A stretch of 64,000 nt of DNA from Isochrysis galbana (GCA_018136815.1 CM030938.1:3263289-3327288), one strand, 5' to 3'; numbered from the stretch's first letter, positions 12,599-22,180 are shown. Notes: a model not told the origin generated them from the letters alone. Numbers and translations are program-made.

Positions 12599-13085
12599 CT
12601 TGCGCTTCGCAGAGCGGCCTGCTTCGCAGAGTGCCCCCCCCCCCCCCCCCCTCCCATGGCTCCCAGAGCCCTCCCCAAGCCCCAGAGCAAGACTACGGCG
12701 GCCCCTGGCCACTATACTATCCTGGCCCGTGATCTCCGCTCCAGAAACTAGAAACCGCACAGTGCATAGTCACAGTGTCACAGTCGACAGTCGCGCTCGA
12801 AGATCGAAGATCGAAGACGTCCGGAAGACCGGAAGGGGAACGCTGCAGCGTACTGCCGAGCTGCCGAGCGAACAGCGTCGGTGCCAAAGCCAAAGCGGCA
12901 ATTGCCACAGGGATGTTCCCTCTGGAAATGCGGCATAAGGCCACAAGAGAACTGCAGAATGCGCAGGGGGGCGAGCCAGGAATGCGCGACTCACACACTC
13001 ACTCACAGATTCTCACAAATATAGAGCGGCGCAAGCGCAAGCTCGCTGCATGGATCCTAGCGCGCGCTGACACGCATGAGCCCCA
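12599..13085 (+). repeat. Dispersed repeat, copy 1; possible pogo/Tigger-like transposase relic
   Basis: Matches 39534-39925 over its length, starting GCTTGCGCTTCGCAGAGCGG. Both copies begin a reading frame MAPRALPKPQ about 55 bp in; this copy stops after about 31 codons, then resumes in other frames with recognisable homologous peptides (ATGMFPLEMRHKATRELQ, ILTNIERRKRKLAAWILAR). The LT-x3-ER-x4-LAAWILAR pattern resembles the second helix-turn-helix of CENP-B/Tigger transposases. That family call is an inference from pattern only. It lies about 300 bp upstream of the XMAP215 start. Confidence 0.5.
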
Positions 13086-13274
13086 AAACATAAGCACCAG
13101 ATATCTGTCAAAGTGCGCGAGATGCTCGCGGAGCGGCACAGCGGCACGGTCTGTCGACCTGATAGCAAAAGAGACGTTGCGCCGTCTGGTGCTGGTGCTG
13201 AGGAGGATTTTGTGTATTTAGTAGCTTTTCTATATAGGCGAAAATCGGATCGATCGCACTGCAGCTCGCTTAGT

Positions 13275-13515
13275 GTAGGGACGACTCGGGAGCCGCCCCA
13301 CGGAAGCGACATGTGGGGTCGCCGGCAAATCTATTTGCCGTTGCTATCCTTCTACTTCTACGAAGGATGTGTTTGTGTTTGTGTTTAAAATGAAGATATA
13401 GATATGAGTCCCGGGGTGTTAGTGTTAGGAAGTTGTATTTGTATAAATGAGATATTTGTTTCCATTTCTCTTTCTCTTTCAAGACAGGGAGCCTTGCTTC
13501 CCAGCGGATGGTCGC
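13275..13515 (-). mobile_element. Short LINE fragment (C-terminal domain, diverged)
   Basis: The minus-strand peptide contains RWEARLPVL, HLYKYNFLTLTPRD, YLYLHFKHKHKH and ATANRF, then CRFRGAAPESSLH. These align in order with KWEEKLQIP, LHFKHITHRR, YNRF and CRICGETDESSIHLG of the LINE at 24756-28185. The first cysteine pair has become C-x2-R. A small relic of a lineage different from the two better-preserved LINEs. Confidence 0.6.
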
Positions 13516-14158
13516 CTTTTGCCGTTCAGTTTTCTTAACCGGCGTGTGCCGCTCTGCCGATTTCGACTCTTCATCTCCGCGCTGTGCCTGGCGCCTGCGC
13601 GGTGGACAACCAAGAAGGGTGTGGGGCGCCATGAATGATCCCAATAATGGCCCCCACACGGCACACGGAGGGGAGGTTCCGGTCGCGGCAGCGCAGTGAG
13701 GGGAGATCAAACGAAGGCAAGCCCCCTAATGCGGTCGTGCGTCGTGCACAATTTGCACAATGAAGAGAATAAGAGAATCCAATGGTGGAAAAATGTGGCG
13801 GTCAAAAGTGACCTGTGAGCTACTCAACGACTCTGGACTCAGGACAAGCAGGCCGTCTTCTCACGCATCACGGAGGCAGTCGCCGAGGATCCTGGGGAAA
13901 GGATGACGAAGAAGGTGAAGCGCTGCACAGGCACTGGCACAAGCACTGGCACTGGCATTGGCACTGGCACTGGCGTTTGAAGTGTTTTAAACAGTTTTAA
14001 TTTTTAACTGTGAGTAGCGTGTATTGTTAGAATAATTATTATAATTTAAAGTTAATTACAAATAACCTAACGTTTGTATTTTAATTGATGTATAGAAAGA
14101 AAATTATATGGTCCTCTTTCGACGGAACGCGACCTCATGACCTCATATTTATCCTCTA
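13516..14158. other. Intergenic; AT-rich with a CACTGG microsatellite
   Basis: No gene. Contains a short (CACTGG)n-like array near 13930-13975. The sequence from about 14058 (ACAAATAACCT, later CTCTTTCGACGGAACGCGAC) recurs at about 18440-18510, so it belongs to another dispersed repeat. The last 16 bp (14143-14158) are the left target-site duplication of the next element. Confidence 0.5.
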
Positions 14159-14914
14159 TCAACTAAGTTTATACTTGGTTGACCCATGGGGGGGCACGAG
14201 CCCCCCCCTCTCTCCACTCCTCCCCTGCCATGGGGGAGGAACCACCCATCCTCCTGGCACGCCTGATGGCTTGCTAGGAGGCCACTGCCCTACTGACCCA
14301 CTCCCTTCCCCACAGGCTCGCCCCATTCGCCCATCCTGGCTCCTCGTGACCAGCCCATTGCTCCAACCCCCCCTCCCCCCCTGGTCGACAGGCAGACAGG
14401 TGCAGATTGGGGGCCCCAGAGGCTCAGGAGCGCCAGCGAGGGAGAGGCAGGGGAGGCCAGGGCCCAGTCCCAGCCTCCTCTGCCCCCAGAGCTGGCCTCC
14501 AGGAGCCTCCAGGGGTCGCCAGGGGCAGCTGCAGGCCTGCCGCAGGCGCGCCATCGCGCGTGCCGCAGGAGAGGGGAGAGAGAGCGCGGAGAAGGGGGTG
14601 GGCGGAGCGAGAGCTCCGCTCACCGAAAAATAGGTAAGTCCCGCACCTGTTTACAGGATAAGTCGGGGCTGAGACCGCCGCCCACTCGGAGACACAGGAG
14701 GAAGGGGGGGAATGATCACCGGGGGGGGGCGCGGGCCACCGGACCATATCTAAGCCCTTCACCCCTATCCCCCTAGTAGTGCACGGGGGGAGTCGCCTTA
14801 TGGCGGGGGGAGAAGGGCCGGGGAAGTGGGGGTGTAGAAAGTTTCCTACGTGAGTAGAAAGTAGAGGGTCCACGGCCGCGTGTGCGGTGAGACTATTAAA
14901 AGGTTTATTTATAT
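14159..14914 (+). mobile_element. SINE-like retroposon copy A, 756 bp, perfect 16-bp TSD
   Basis: Flanked by identical TCATATTTATCCTCTA at 14143-14158 and 14915-14930. Starts CAACTAAGTTTATACTTGG and ends ..GTGAGACTATTAAAAGG plus T-rich tail. Near-identical to copy B (40193-40953, opposite strand), so recently mobile. The 3' ~220 bp (AGTGCACGGGGGGAG ... GTGAGACTATTAAAAG) resembles the 3' ends of LINE copies in this window. Open frames on both strands are shared with copy B only because the copies are young. A conserved internal AGGTAAGT ... TTTACAG segment lies near 14630-14660. No clear RNA polymerase III A/B boxes found. It ends about 100 bp upstream of the next gene's ATG. Confidence 0.85.
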
Positions 14915-15027
14915 TCATATTTATCCTCTAGAGTTAGAATTTGTATTCCGATAGTTCCGTCTCTCCTCCCAGGAGTACTTTAGTCCGTCGTCCGTCGTTC
15001 CCGCGGTTTCCGACGCCGTCGCCTCCG

Positions 15028-16947
15028 ATGGCGGCGGGGGCGCACGTGGTCGTCGTGCGCTACGATGAGCCGCTCGACTGGCTCGCAGGCCTGGGCGCCG
15101 CCCAGCTCTGGCTGTACAACAAGGGCGAGCCGGACGTGCAGCTGCCTCTTGGAGCGGCCGACCGCGTCTCACAGCTCCGTGTGCCCAACAGAGGGCGTGA
15201 GGGAGAGGCGTACCTGCGCCACATCATCGAGCAGTACGACAGACTGCCGGACATCGTTATCTTCACCCAAGCCAGGGTCACCGACCACCTAGCCGCGTGG
15301 ACGACGGTGGGGACCAGCTCGCGGTGGCGCGGCCGCCGATTTGCGTCGGAGACTGCGTTCCTTCAATGTCTCGCAGCGCAGGCAGAGTCTGGGGGCCTGT
15401 CCGAGCCGACGGAGGCTGTGAGTGCGGACACGAAAGACCACAACTGGCGGTCCGACTGGAACCGAGACTACCTCGGAACGGTAGGATCTTGGTTCATGCC
15501 AGATCGGTACCTCGAGGGGAACGTTACTTTCCGAGAGTGGTTCGAGCGCTGGATCGGGCCATACCCATTCAAAGCGCGGCATGAGTCGCGAGGCGGTCTC
15601 TTTTGTGCATGCTCCTGTGGGATTTTCGCCGTGCGCAGAGATCGCATCCTCAGCAGATCGCGATCCTACTATGAGGCCTTGCACAGGCAAGTGGCGTGGC
15701 ACGTCGACCCTGTGGAGGGACACTTCCTGGAGCGCTCGTGGTTCTATATATTCGGTGGAGGCTGTGACGATGGATCGGTCATGTCGATGGACGGCCCTTC
15801 CACCCAGATTTCTGCCCTACCGCTCCATGCCGCTCCTCCCATTGGCACCGAGTCCATCCCAGTGGTGTTTTCTTCCTTTGGCGTCGCTTCTCTCGCTCAG
15901 CTCGAGACAGTTGTGCGCGTGGCCGCCTCACAGCATCGGGTTGTGCTGCTCGGCGACCGGACATCGGTCCGACTTGCGACACTACCAAATGTTGAATTCG
16001 TTGATGCCACAGGATTCCGTGCGTCGGTACAAGGCCTACTCCAGCATTACCTGGCAGCGAGCCCTGCGCCAACGAAAGCAGAATGGTTCGCATTTGAGCG
16101 CGTTTTCCTCGTAGGGAGGTACCTCGACCAGCTGACACATTCTCTAGGGCCGCCACGAGAGTCTGCTCAAACCCCACCCGTCGAGCGAGACTCGTCAGAT
16201 TTCGTCTCGGATGACTCGCCAGCACTCTCTGAGCTCCCCACAACCCCTGTCCCGACCTCTCCTCTGCGTGTACTCTTGCTCGATGAGGGCTGCGTCCTTC
16301 TCCGTCAACTTTCATCGATGCGGTTGAGTGATGATTCTCCACACGCCTCTCGTGAGTTGGCGGCGGCACTTTGCGATGCTCATTTCTGCCTCAGGTTGGA
16401 GTCCGAGTTCAAGGCTGCCGCACGTATAGACGGCGAGTGGCTGCAGCGCACCCTGGCTTCCATGGGGACCTCAGACCTCGCTGTCTCCGCTTCAGCACGT
16501 CGTGCCTCCACCGATGCTGCCTTGCCAGCGGTCTTCTTGCTAAATGGATTCTGTGGTGGCAGCGGGGTGCTCTCTGCTGATGCGACCCCCTGCACGGAGT
16601 TTGAGCGAGAGGACGGTGGACCTTTCGTCCGCTTTCAGATGCACGAGGGGCGCAACCTGGCGAGGGATATCCATGGGAATAACGTCGAGCCCGTATGCGT
16701 CAGGTTTGCATGGCCGCAAGCTAGGAGCTCCGGCCCAATTGTTGATCCACCCCCAAGGAGAATTTCAAATGGCTCGATCAAGACGACCGTACATTCAACT
16801 AGCAGTCACTCCGCCGCATTGCCTCCTAGTCTAAGTCTACAGTGGCTTAAGGAGCGGCTCATCCTCCCGCCGCTCTTACTTGAGAGATCCAAGGAAGTCG
16901 CTATGAGGTCACAACACAACACAACTCATGAGCAAGGCAGCTCTTGA
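15028..16947 (+). CDS. DUF3431 (glycosyltransferase-like) protein
   Basis: Single exon, 639 aa from ATG 15028 (upstream in-frame codons fall in the 5' leader after the SINE-like insertion). Residues ~10-270 carry DUF3431 hallmarks: LWLYNKGEP, RVPNRGREGEAYLRHIIEQYD, LPDIVIFTQ, then GIFAVRRDRILSRSRSYYE and EGHFLERSWFYIFG. DUF3431 proteins are uncharacterised and often sit beside glycan-handling domains. Residues ~280-400 (VVFSSFGVASLAQLETVV, VVLLGDRTSV) look like a second nucleotide-sugar or GT-like fold, but this is weak. The C-terminal third is Ser/Pro-rich and unrecognised. No signal peptide seen. Same strand as the cap methyltransferase fragment that follows. Confidence 0.6.
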   Translation: MAAGAHVVVVRYDEPLDWLAGLGAAQLWLYNKGEPDVQLPLGAADRVSQLRVPNRGREGEAYLRHIIEQYDRLPDIVIFTQARVTDHLAAWTTVGTSSRWRGRRFASETAFLQCLAAQAESGGLSEPTEAVSADTKDHNWRSDWNRDYLGTVGSWFMPDRYLEGNVTFREWFERWIGPYPFKARHESRGGLFCACSCGIFAVRRDRILSRSRSYYEALHRQVAWHVDPVEGHFLERSWFYIFGGGCDDGSVMSMDGPSTQISALPLHAAPPIGTESIPVVFSSFGVASLAQLETVVRVAASQHRVVLLGDRTSVRLATLPNVEFVDATGFRASVQGLLQHYLAASPAPTKAEWFAFERVFLVGRYLDQLTHSLGPPRESAQTPPVERDSSDFVSDDSPALSELPTTPVPTSPLRVLLLDEGCVLLRQLSSMRLSDDSPHASRELAAALCDAHFCLRLESEFKAAARIDGEWLQRTLASMGTSDLAVSASARRASTDAALPAVFLLNGFCGGSGVLSADATPCTEFEREDGGPFVRFQMHEGRNLARDIHGNNVEPVCVRFAWPQARSSGPIVDPPPRRISNGSIKTTVHSTSSHSAALPPSLSLQWLKERLILPPLLLERSKEVAMRSQHNTTHEQGSS

Positions 16948-16977
16948 CGCATTATTCTCTGGGTGTGATGTGGCTCA

Positions 16978-17146
16978 ACTATCGTTAAAACGATAGGGTC
17001 ATGGAGCACGCGCCGCCTCCCTCCCTCGCTGCCGCCGCCCTCGCTGAGATGGACGAACTGCTGATGGACACCCCGCTGTCGCCGAAGCGACCGCGCCCAG
17101 ACGACACGCCCAGCCAGGTGGGCACAGGAGCCGCCACACCACGCCC
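16978..17146 (+). mobile_element. LINE 5'-end fragment (hairpin plus start of first ORF)
   Basis: Begins with the same hairpin ACTATCGTTAAAACGATAG as the LINEs at 5724 and 24756, then GGTC and ATG at 17001. The encoded start MEHAPPPSLAAAALAEMD with SPKRPRPDD is homologous to the other copies. Homology ends about 17146. A copy with only the 5' end is unusual, since reverse transcription normally loses 5' ends. It contains CAG|GTGGGC at 17117/17118, a plausible splice donor. Confidence 0.8.
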
Positions 17147-17260
17147 CCCCCCTGCGGGGGCGCCGTGCGTGCGCATGTCAACTTTTCCCCCTTCGGCCCA
17201 TATTCCTCAAGCCATTCGAGCTCGACTCCGTCATCGCACAGTCGAAGGGTCCCCAGCCAG

Positions 17261-18235
17261 ACGCACATCGTATGGCGGCAGCACAGCATGCTGGATCCCG
17301 AGCTGGCCGCGCTCCTCGCGCCACAGCTGCGATGGGCAGGCGCTGAGGGTGGTGCCGACGCTGTCGCCGCGATGTTCTGCATTCAATTTGCATTTGGGAG
17401 TGAGGCAACTGCATCGATACTAATGGCTCAAGTGAGCTCCTTGCTGAAGCCCGGCGGTGTGTTCTTTGGCACAGCGCCCGACGCGAGCGCTGTGCTCAAG
17501 GTGTTGGACGGTAAGAATTCAGTGACATTGGAGCCGCCCGAGTTTCCCTTTGTGCTGCGCCTGAAGCGTGTGGACGTTGACGCTGTACCCAAGGGCGCCC
17601 GCTCTGATGGAGCAAATGAGATGCGGGAGGGTATAGAGCCGCAAATGGCCCATAGGACTAGGGCGGCGGAGGGTAGTATGGTACCTGAAACTGGTCGCCG
17701 TGACGGTAAGCGAGGCGACGGCGGATCCACCTTGCCAGATGGGGCGCCCAATCTCGAGCCAAAGGCATATCTCACAGCTTCCCGTTGGGACAAGACCAAT
17801 GCACGCATTGAGCATGCGCAAAACGCACAAGCGGAAGCAAACGCAGGGGGGAAGACGGAAGATGGAGAGGGCACAAGCAGCTTACGCATCGGCCCACAAC
17901 ACGACGATGAGTTTGGTCATGGGCTGTGCTTCAGCTTGCAGGACACTGTCACACAAGATTCTGACGACCTAACCGATGCACACAAATATCTTGTCTGGCG
18001 CGAAACCCTCACCCGATTGGCAGAAGCTCATGGCCTTGTCCCGATTGCCATTGAATCAATGTACAGTCACTCAACGGTAGGCAGAATGCGCGGCAGGGAC
18101 GGGCGTGGAGGCCAATCACTGCCAGTTCTGAGTGAGAAAGAAGCGCAAGTTGCGCAATTCTACTTCTCGTTCGCCTTTCGCAAGCAAGCAAGCTGGACGT
18201 GTGCCAAGCACCGACATGGCACCTTCTGGAGTTGA
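17261..18235 (+). CDS. mRNA cap guanine-N7 methyltransferase, C-terminal half only
   Basis: RNMT/Abd1-type enzymes methylate the cap guanine in the nucleus. The frame (open from 17165) shows CIQFAFGSEATASILMAQ, SSLLKPGGVFFGTAPDA, FGHGLCFSLQDTV, HKYLVWRETLTRLAEAHGLV and the terminal AQFYFSFAFRKQ, all in family order. The SAM-binding first half (VLDLGCGKGGD-type motif I) is absent upstream; instead a LINE 5' fragment and then the unrelated DUF3431 gene are found. So the gene is 5'-truncated, rearranged, or mis-assembled. A splice from the LINE donor at 17117 to acceptor CCAG at 17260 would keep phase 0 and give a LINE-derived N-terminus, but the product would still lack motif I. A Gln/Glu-rich insertion (~17600-17880) separates the two conserved blocks. 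Confidence 0.7.
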   Translation, partial: THIVWRQHSMLDPELAALLAPQLRWAGAEGGADAVAAMFCIQFAFGSEATASILMAQVSSLLKPGGVFFGTAPDASAVLKVLDGKNSVTLEPPEFPFVLRLKRVDVDAVPKGARSDGANEMREGIEPQMAHRTRAAEGSMVPETGRRDGKRGDGGSTLPDGAPNLEPKAYLTASRWDKTNARIEHAQNAQAEANAGGKTEDGEGTSSLRIGPQHDDEFGHGLCFSLQDTVTQDSDDLTDAHKYLVWRETLTRLAEAHGLVPIAIESMYSHSTVGRMRGRDGRGGQSLPVLSEKEAQVAQFYFSFAFRKQASWTCAKHRHGTFWS

Positions 18236-18833
18236 CTGGTTGTCGAATCGGGGAGACCATCAGAGTCGCAAAAAGGGCCGATCCGATAGACATCCGATCA
18301 CAGATCTCGCCACCCAAGATCAGCCAAGCGATATCGTCGCCTGCCAGCAGAACGACGAGGAAGAGGGATGTGAGAAAAAGACGAAGAAGATGAAAACTCA
18401 GCACGCGTAGCTGGGGGTATAATAGACCAAAAGGAAAACAAATAACCTGACAATTATATACCAAAAAGAAAACAAATAACCTGGCCCTCTTTTGACGGAA
18501 CGCGACTTCGTCCCGGGTATTGGCGGGCCATCTTGGCGAGGTTGGGCAGAGCCGGAGGCGCTCCCGGTCGATTGCCGCGTGCATGGTCGCGTGCTTACTG
18601 GACGTTTGCGTAAGTGTAGGTGAACCGCAGAGAATCAAATTGGCATACGCACGCACGGCGTCTCCATGGGGGCGCGCTGGTTCGTCAGGAAAAAGACAAC
18701 TGCTGCCAAAAATAGACCAGTCCTTAAAAGCGCGCGCCGTAGATGTTAAACGCCGATACTAGGGTCACGTGTGAATATTGTTGTATAGATAACTATGGAC
18801 ATTTGATCGCTCAATTCGACTGATGCCCCACAA
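18236..18833. other. Intergenic with a 24-bp direct repeat
   Basis: No gene. ACCAAAARGAAAACAAATAACCTG occurs twice, near 18428 and 18460. It is followed by CTCTTTTGACGGAACGCGAC, shared with about 14112, which marks a dispersed repeat. Confidence 0.5.
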
Positions 18834-19233
18834 TTGACGGAACGACACCTCAGTGGAGCGCCGCGCAGAGGAAGAGGCGCGCCGCTCACCGCTCCGAATG
18901 CGCCGCCCATCTCCCAAAGGCGGAGCCCATCCTGTGGCCTGTGGGCCTGTGGGCTGGCTTTCCACCAGAGTGCGCCACGTGGAAGCGCGCAAGAGGAGAT
19001 CGACGACGACGAGATGCCACAAAAGATCGAGGCGAGCGACGATGACGAGGCGGCACTCGAGGTGGAGGGGGAGATGGAGGCGGAGGAGGCGAAGCAGATC
19101 GAGATTGAGCCCTAAGTGGAGCACAAGGGGAGTTGCCGCAAGGCGGGAGCGAGGAAGGAGCGGGCGTGGGCGTGGGTTCGTTCTAGAAACCAAGGGCCAC
19201 GCGCTAGGCGAGAATAATTAAGAAGTTTTGTTC
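18834..19233 (+). mobile_element. LINE/SINE-type 3' end with shared tail
   Basis: A short acidic C-terminal peptide (..DDDEAALEVEGEMEAEEAK..) stops at about 19115. Then come GTGGAGCACAAGGGGAG, a purine-rich stretch and CGCTAGGCGAGAATAATTAAGAAG plus T-rich tail at about 19205-19233. The same order (GTAGTGCACRAGGGGAG ... GGCGAGAATATTAAGAAT-T) closes the LINE at 54396-55629. Read as a 5'-truncated copy; no target-site duplication found. Confidence 0.5.
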
Positions 19234-19563
19234 CCCTTTAGCACTGCGCCTAGACTATAACTCAGTTATCAGTTAGGAGTTAGGAGCCGTTGCACCGTTG
19301 CAAGAGTGCAGCACGGTGTACGTGGCAGCGATTTTGCCAGCAATTGTCTAATGGATCTTGAGCTCTAGCTACTAGCTAATAAGACTCACGACATACGTTC
19401 CAAGACGTGCAAAAAGTACGCGCCGTTTGCTGCGACTGTTCTCTCAGGTGCACCGGACGAGTCTCCATCTTGCTGCGCACCATTCGAATGCCCGAGTTTT
19501 GGCGATCTCACTCCGTGCAGGGCCCATGCGTGCATCCTGCTATCAAGGGACGCCGTGATGCCG

Positions 19564-21966
19564 TCACCGCTTCGCCTCCACAATCTTTGGCTTCTTCGAA
19601 AACTCCCGGCGTTCTGGCGGTTGCGCTGCCGGGTGCCTCTCCAATTCGTGAGGCACGGGCTGCCCACACTTTTGGAGCATCATCTTCAGGTCGTAGAGAA
19701 CATTCTCTTCGCCGCCCTCACCCGTGACGAACGTCGTGGCGACACCGCTGCGGCCCGCGCGGCCGGTGCGGCCGATGCGGTGAGTGTACGACTCAATGTC
19801 CTTGGGCATGTCGTAGTTAATGACGTGCTCAACGCCTTGCACGTCGATGCCGCGGCCCGCGATGTCGGTTGCCACTAGGATCTCGACCTCGCCCGACTTA
19901 AAGCCCTCGATGGCAAGCTCTCGAGTCGCCTGGTCTTTGCCAGAGTGGATGACGGCCGTCGGGTAGCCGAGCTTGTCGAGCGAGCGAGACAGGACGTCGC
20001 ACCCTCGCTTCCCGTTGCAAAATATGATGATCGGCGGTGGCGGCCCGTTCTGCAGCAGGTCGAGCAGCTTGTCCTTCTTCTTGTTCTCCTTGAGGACGTG
20101 GACGTGCTGCACGATGTTACTCTTCGAGGAGGATTGGTCCCCAATGTACACATAGGCGGGCTGCCGGAGGTACGACCGGGCGATGCGCTCCACGGCAGGC
20201 GGCATCGTCGCTGAGAACATGTACGTCTGTCGGTACCTGATCTCGCCATCAATGTCGATGATCGCGTCCTCCGCCTCGGGCTTCAGGTTGGACGTGGGCA
20301 TCGCGCTCAGCACGAATTTGACCTGGGGCTCAAAGCCCATGTCGATCATCTTGTCGGCCTCATCGAGGACGACATAGTTGCATTGGTTGAGCACGAGATA
20401 TCTGCGATCCAGGGCGTCGGCCAGTCGGCCGGGAGTCGCGACCATGATCTCGACGCCCTGGTTGGCGATGAAGCCCTGCTCCTCAATCGACATGCCTCCG
20501 ACGATGGAGTAGACTCGGATCTTGAGCTCGCTGGCGAACTTGCGCGTCTCCTCCTCGATCTGCTGCACAAGCTCGCGGGTGGGGGCCATGACGAGCGCGA
20601 GGGGCCCATCAGGCGCCGACTCCTTGGTGATGGGTGGCTGCTTCAGCACGTAGACCAGCATGGGCAGCACGAAGGCACACGTCTTGCCCGACCCCGTCTT
20701 GGCAACGCCGATGACATCCTTGCAAGCGAGCCCCAGCGGGATGGACATCATCTGGATGGCCGAGGGCTTCTCGTAGCCGGCCTTACGCACCGCCGCCAAG
20801 ATCTCGGGCGGCAGGCCCGACTCCGGCCAAAAGCGGAAAGGCTTGATGACCTTGCCCGTACCCGGATGGCGCATGTTACCCTTGGTGGCGATCTCGTTGT
20901 CCTCACGGAAGATTCTCCAGTCGCGCTCGGTCATATCGTCGAGGTCCTTGATCTCCGAGTAGTGCTTGGACATGTCGTACTTCTCGATTTTCTTGTCCAT
21001 CCATGACTTGGAATTCATCATGCGCAGCTTCTCCTCCAGTCCTGCCTGCGCGCCCGCCACTATCTCGGTGCTCGGTGCGCCGTCCGTGTCGTGGGCGGGC
21101 GGCGGAGGCACGATCAAGTCGTGCGTCTCGTCGGGCGGAGGCGGCGGCGGCCCATCCGGCGGTGGGGGCGGAGGCGGCGGCCCACCCGGCGGTGGGGGCG
21201 GTGGCGGCGGGCCGCCGGGTGGGGGCGGGGGAGGGGGCGGTGGGGGCGGTGGCGGCACTCCGCCCGCGGGCGTGGCCACATTCGGCGGCGGCGGTGGCGG
21301 CCTGTGCGCATCGGCGGCGGACGCAGGCACCGGTAGTTCGCGGTGACGGCGCTGCAGCACCTCGTCACGTTTTTGCAGCTGCTCGCGCCGGTCGATGCCT
21401 GCGCGGAGGCCGCGGCCAAAGAGGAGGAGCGCCTCGTGCTTCTTCTCGTAGAGCGGGTTGAGGTCGGTCGAAGTGTCCTCCTCGGCGCCCCAGTCGAAGG
21501 TGAAGCGAAACTTCTCGGATATCTTTGCCTGCTTCTTCTTTTGCTTCTTGACGCCAAGGTACGCGTTCTTGATCAACTGGAGCTCCTTCTCTCGGTCGAG
21601 CTCTTCCTTGGACTTGGCCTCGTCTCGCCGCTCAGCCGGCCGTGCAGAAGCCCTGGCTGAGCGCTCCGCCTCGCGCTGCTCACGGAGCGCGTCGCGCACC
21701 TTTTGCATATACTCCTGCCTCTGCGCACGCTCCGCCTCCTCCATCAGCTCCTGCAGCTCTTGCTCTTCCTCCATCTCGGCCCTCTTGGCCTGCTCTCGCA
21801 TCTCTCTCGTCATGAAGACAGGCCGCGCCGCCGCGCCCCCCGCTTGCCACCCCGCCTTCTCCTGAGCCGAGGGCAGTGTGGCGGCCTTGCGCTGCGCCTC
21901 TCGCGCGGCGAGCGCTGCAGCCTCCTCCTCGTCGAGCTCCTCGTCAGCGTAGGCTAGCGACGCCAT
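19564..21966 (-). CDS. DDX23: Spliceosomal DEAD-box RNA helicase PRP28/DDX23
   Basis: Releases U1 from the 5' splice site when the tri-snRNP joins. Single exon, 800 aa from ATG 21966 (..MASLAYADEELDEEE). The N-terminus is charged helix, then FDWGAEEDTSTDLNPLYEKKHEALLLFGRG, a DDX23 hallmark. Helicase motifs in order: Q motif (EKPSAIQ), I AKTGSGKT (~420), Ia PTRELVQQ, II DEAD (~535), III SAT (~586), ATDIAGRGIDV and VI HRIGRTGRAGR (~726). The RTYxxxFSATMPPAVERIARSYL segment is typical of PRP28. Odd: instead of the animal RS domain there is a long formin-like polyproline block (~225-300, runs of up to 13 Pro) before the helicase core. The purine/G tract just upstream is in the usual position for this window. 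Confidence 0.93.
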   Translation of the reverse strand: MASLAYADEELDEEEAAALAAREAQRKAATLPSAQEKAGWQAGGAAARPVFMTREMREQAKRAEMEEEQELQELMEEAERAQRQEYMQKVRDALREQREAERSARASARPAERRDEAKSKEELDREKELQLIKNAYLGVKKQKKKQAKISEKFRFTFDWGAEEDTSTDLNPLYEKKHEALLLFGRGLRAGIDRREQLQKRDEVLQRRHRELPVPASAADAHRPPPPPPNVATPAGGVPPPPPPPPPPPPPGGPPPPPPPPGGPPPPPPPPDGPPPPPPDETHDLIVPPPPAHDTDGAPSTEIVAGAQAGLEEKLRMMNSKSWMDKKIEKYDMSKHYSEIKDLDDMTERDWRIFREDNEIATKGNMRHPGTGKVIKPFRFWPESGLPPEILAAVRKAGYEKPSAIQMMSIPLGLACKDVIGVAKTGSGKTCAFVLPMLVYVLKQPPITKESAPDGPLALVMAPTRELVQQIEEETRKFASELKIRVYSIVGGMSIEEQGFIANQGVEIMVATPGRLADALDRRYLVLNQCNYVVLDEADKMIDMGFEPQVKFVLSAMPTSNLKPEAEDAIIDIDGEIRYRQTYMFSATMPPAVERIARSYLRQPAYVYIGDQSSSKSNIVQHVHVLKENKKKDKLLDLLQNGPPPPIIIFCNGKRGCDVLSRSLDKLGYPTAVIHSGKDQATRELAIEGFKSGEVEILVATDIAGRGIDVQGVEHVINYDMPKDIESYTHRIGRTGRAGRSGVATTFVTGEGGEENVLYDLKMMLQKCGQPVPHELERHPAAQPPERREFSKKPKIVEAKR

Positions 21967-22086
21967 CAGCCACGGGACGGGAAGGGGCGGGGGAGGGGGG
22001 GGAGTACGACGCAAAGGACTTGGGGGGGGGGGGGGGGGGGGGGGGAGAGAGAGAGAGGGGGGGGGGGGGGGGGGGGAGGGGGGGGG

Positions 22087-22131
<45 letters not shown>

Positions 22132-22180
22132 GGGGGGGGGAGGGGGGGGGGGGGAGGGAGCGCGCGGCGCCGAGCGGGCC
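21967..22180. promoter_or_regulatory. Long G / GA microsatellite upstream of DDX23
   Basis: Directly upstream of the DDX23 ATG. Alternating G runs of 10-20 and (GA)n blocks span about 22020-22160, so the coding strand is C/CT-rich. Probably 5' leader or promoter; very likely length-polymorphic. Confidence 0.4.

Noticed and set aside
14159-14633. 150-180-codon frames on both strands of the SINE-like element, also present in copy B
   Set aside because: The copies are too similar for frame conservation to mean anything; copy C breaks them and no protein motif is visible.
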